Both the position numbers and the translations under genes were made by a program. Below are positions 7,209 through 7,947 of a DNA stretch of 7,947 bases, piece by piece; position 1 is the first letter of the stretch; the number at the start of each line of letters is the position of its first letter. This DNA comes from an uncultured Lachnospiraceae bacterium (GTDB taxonomy: Bacteria; Bacillota; Clostridia; Lachnospirales; Lachnospiraceae). The notes under the pieces were generated by a model. It was not told the origin of the DNA and did not search any database. It worked only from the letters and a program-made list of their open reading frames with translations. The stretch is from NCBI GenBank assembly GCA_947175845.1, contig CAMWOK010000124.1, positions 1-7,947 on the forward strand, given 5' to 3'.

Positions 7209-7247
7209 GGTCCGGAGGACCATTATTTGTAATGGAGGATTATTCCT
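7209..7247 (+). promoter_or_regulatory. Overlapping small hairpins over the minD ribosome binding site
   Basis: Three inverted repeats lie in the minC-minD gap: GGTCC-GGA-GGACC (7209-7221), CCATTA-TTTG-TAATGG (7220-7235) and AGGA-TTAT-TCCT (7236-7247). The first two share the CC at 7220-7221, so they exclude each other. The second covers part of, and the third covers most of, the minD Shine-Dalgarno TGGAGG (7233-7238). This could tune MinD translation relative to MinC. The stems are short (4-6 bp), and regulation is inference. Confidence 0.3.
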
Positions 7248-7895
7248 ATGAGTGAAGTAATTGTCGTTACATCAGGAAAAGGCGGTGTGGGCAAGACCAC
7301 CACATCCGCAAACGTAGGAACAGGTCTGGCGGAGATGGGAAAAAGTGTCGTGCTGGTCGATGCAGATATCGGACTGAGAAATCTGGATGTCGTGATGGGA
7401 CTTGAGAACCGCATCGTCTACAATCTGGTCGATGTGATCGAGGGCAACTGCCGCCTGAAACAGGCACTCATCAAAGACAAGAGGCATTCTGGATTGTTTC
7501 TCATGCCGGCGGCACAGACGCGGGACAAAAACTGTGTGACTCCCGAGCAGATGATCAAGCTGATCGATGGTCTGAGAGAGCAGTTTGACTACATAATACT
7601 GGATTGTCCGGCAGGAATTGAGCAGGGATTTCAAAATGCCATCGCCGGCGCAGACCATGCGATTGTCGTGACAACGCCCGAAGTCTCCGCCATCAGGGAT
7701 GCGGACAGAATCATCGGGCTGCTCGAGGCAAACGAGATCAAGAAAGTCGATCTGGTTCTGAACAGGCTTCGCCAGGATCTCATTCGCCGCGGCGAGATGA
7801 TGACCGTCGATGACGTGCTTGACATTCTGGGACTTCCGCTGTTGGGAGTTGTGCCGGATGATGAAAATGTCGTGATTGCGAAAAATCAGGGCTAG
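7248..7895 (+). CDS. minD: Septum site-determining ATPase MinD, apparently truncated at the C-terminus
   Basis: MinD is a ParA/MinD-type ATPase that dimerises with ATP, binds the membrane and carries MinC. Visible motifs are the deviant Walker A G10-K-G-G-V-G-K16-T (signature Lys11), the switch region VLVDADIGLRNLD (35-47), Walker B YIILDCPAG (Asp119) and the late VVPDDENVVIAKNQG. The frame stops with TAG at 7893-7895 after 215 residues, whereas MinD proteins run to about 265. The lost part includes the C-terminal amphipathic membrane-targeting helix. In the family, NQG is normally followed by E-P-L; here the codon is TAG followed by CCG CTG, a one-base change from GAG. A stop caused by sequencing error at a contig end is the simplest reading; true truncation is possible. 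The start is backed by TGGAGG at 7233-7238, nine bases before the ATG. MinE would be expected downstream. Confidence 0.9.
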   Translation: MSEVIVVTSGKGGVGKTTTSANVGTGLAEMGKSVVLVDADIGLRNLDVVMGLENRIVYNLVDVIEGNCRLKQALIKDKRHSGLFLMPAAQTRDKNCVTPEQMIKLIDGLREQFDYIILDCPAGIEQGFQNAIAGADHAIVVTTPEVSAIRDADRIIGLLEANEIKKVDLVLNRLRQDLIRRGEMMTVDDVLDILGLPLLGVVPDDENVVIAKNQG

Positions 7896-7946
7896 CCGCT
7901 GGGCGGAAAAAGTGCTGGCGCAGGGCAGGCATTTTATAAAATTTGA
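7896..7946 (+). other. Residual minD coding sequence beyond the stop, damaged
   Basis: Read in the minD frame, the bases after the TAG give P-L-G-G-K-S-A-G-A-G-Q-A-F-Y-K-I and then TGA (7944-7946). MinD proteins continue after NQG with a segment of the form EPL-G-x-LAGQAFxNI. P-L and GQAFY fit in frame. The middle fits best as VLA if read in the +1 frame (GTG CTG GCG), as though about three bases had been added in two places. The final AAA ATT TGA resembles AAC ATT TGC. This looks like MinD sequence carrying several small errors. Confidence 0.55.
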
Positions 7947-7947
7947 C

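Overview
The window carries a cell-shape and division-site gene cluster, all on the + strand: the 3' end of a methionine gamma-lyase-family gene (1-309), then radC, mreB, mreC, mreD, mrdA (PBP2), minC and minD. The gene order, the roughly balanced base composition, the AAGGAG-type ribosome binding sites, the divergent MreB and the very long PBP2 all suggest a Gram-positive anaerobe of the Clostridia, most likely Lachnospiraceae. This assignment rests on recalled family features, not on a search.

Layout. Bases 1-309 encode the last 102 residues of a PLP-dependent enzyme of the YnbB ('aluminium resistance') family. An AT-rich gap (310-508) holds two T-tracts spaced one helical turn apart, a good extended -10 promoter and a structured leader in front of radC. 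From radC onward the genes are tightly packed. Gaps are 20 bp (radC-mreB), 5 bp (mreB-mreC), about 7 bp (mreC-mreD), a 35-bp overlap (mreD-mrdA), 23 bp (mrdA-minC) and 47 bp (minC-minD). They probably form one transcription unit, with a possible second promoter inside the 3' end of radC.

How the genes work together. MreB, MreC, MreD and PBP2 are core parts of the elongasome, which inserts side-wall peptidoglycan. MinC and MinD block FtsZ ring assembly away from midcell. Co-expression would couple elongation with placement of the division site. A MinE gene and a RodA gene would be expected downstream but lie outside the window. RadC is an MPN/JAMM-fold protein of uncertain role that often sits beside mreB.

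The oddest parts are an insert of about 245 residues in PBP2 just before the transpeptidase core, altered nucleotide-site residues in MreB, an altered MinD-binding motif in MinC, and an early stop in minD. The stop is followed by sequence that still resembles MinD but is scrambled, so the last ~55 bases may be poor-quality sequence at a contig edge. I see no mobile element, CRISPR array, tRNA, rRNA or toxin-antitoxin pair, and no clearly new multi-gene system.
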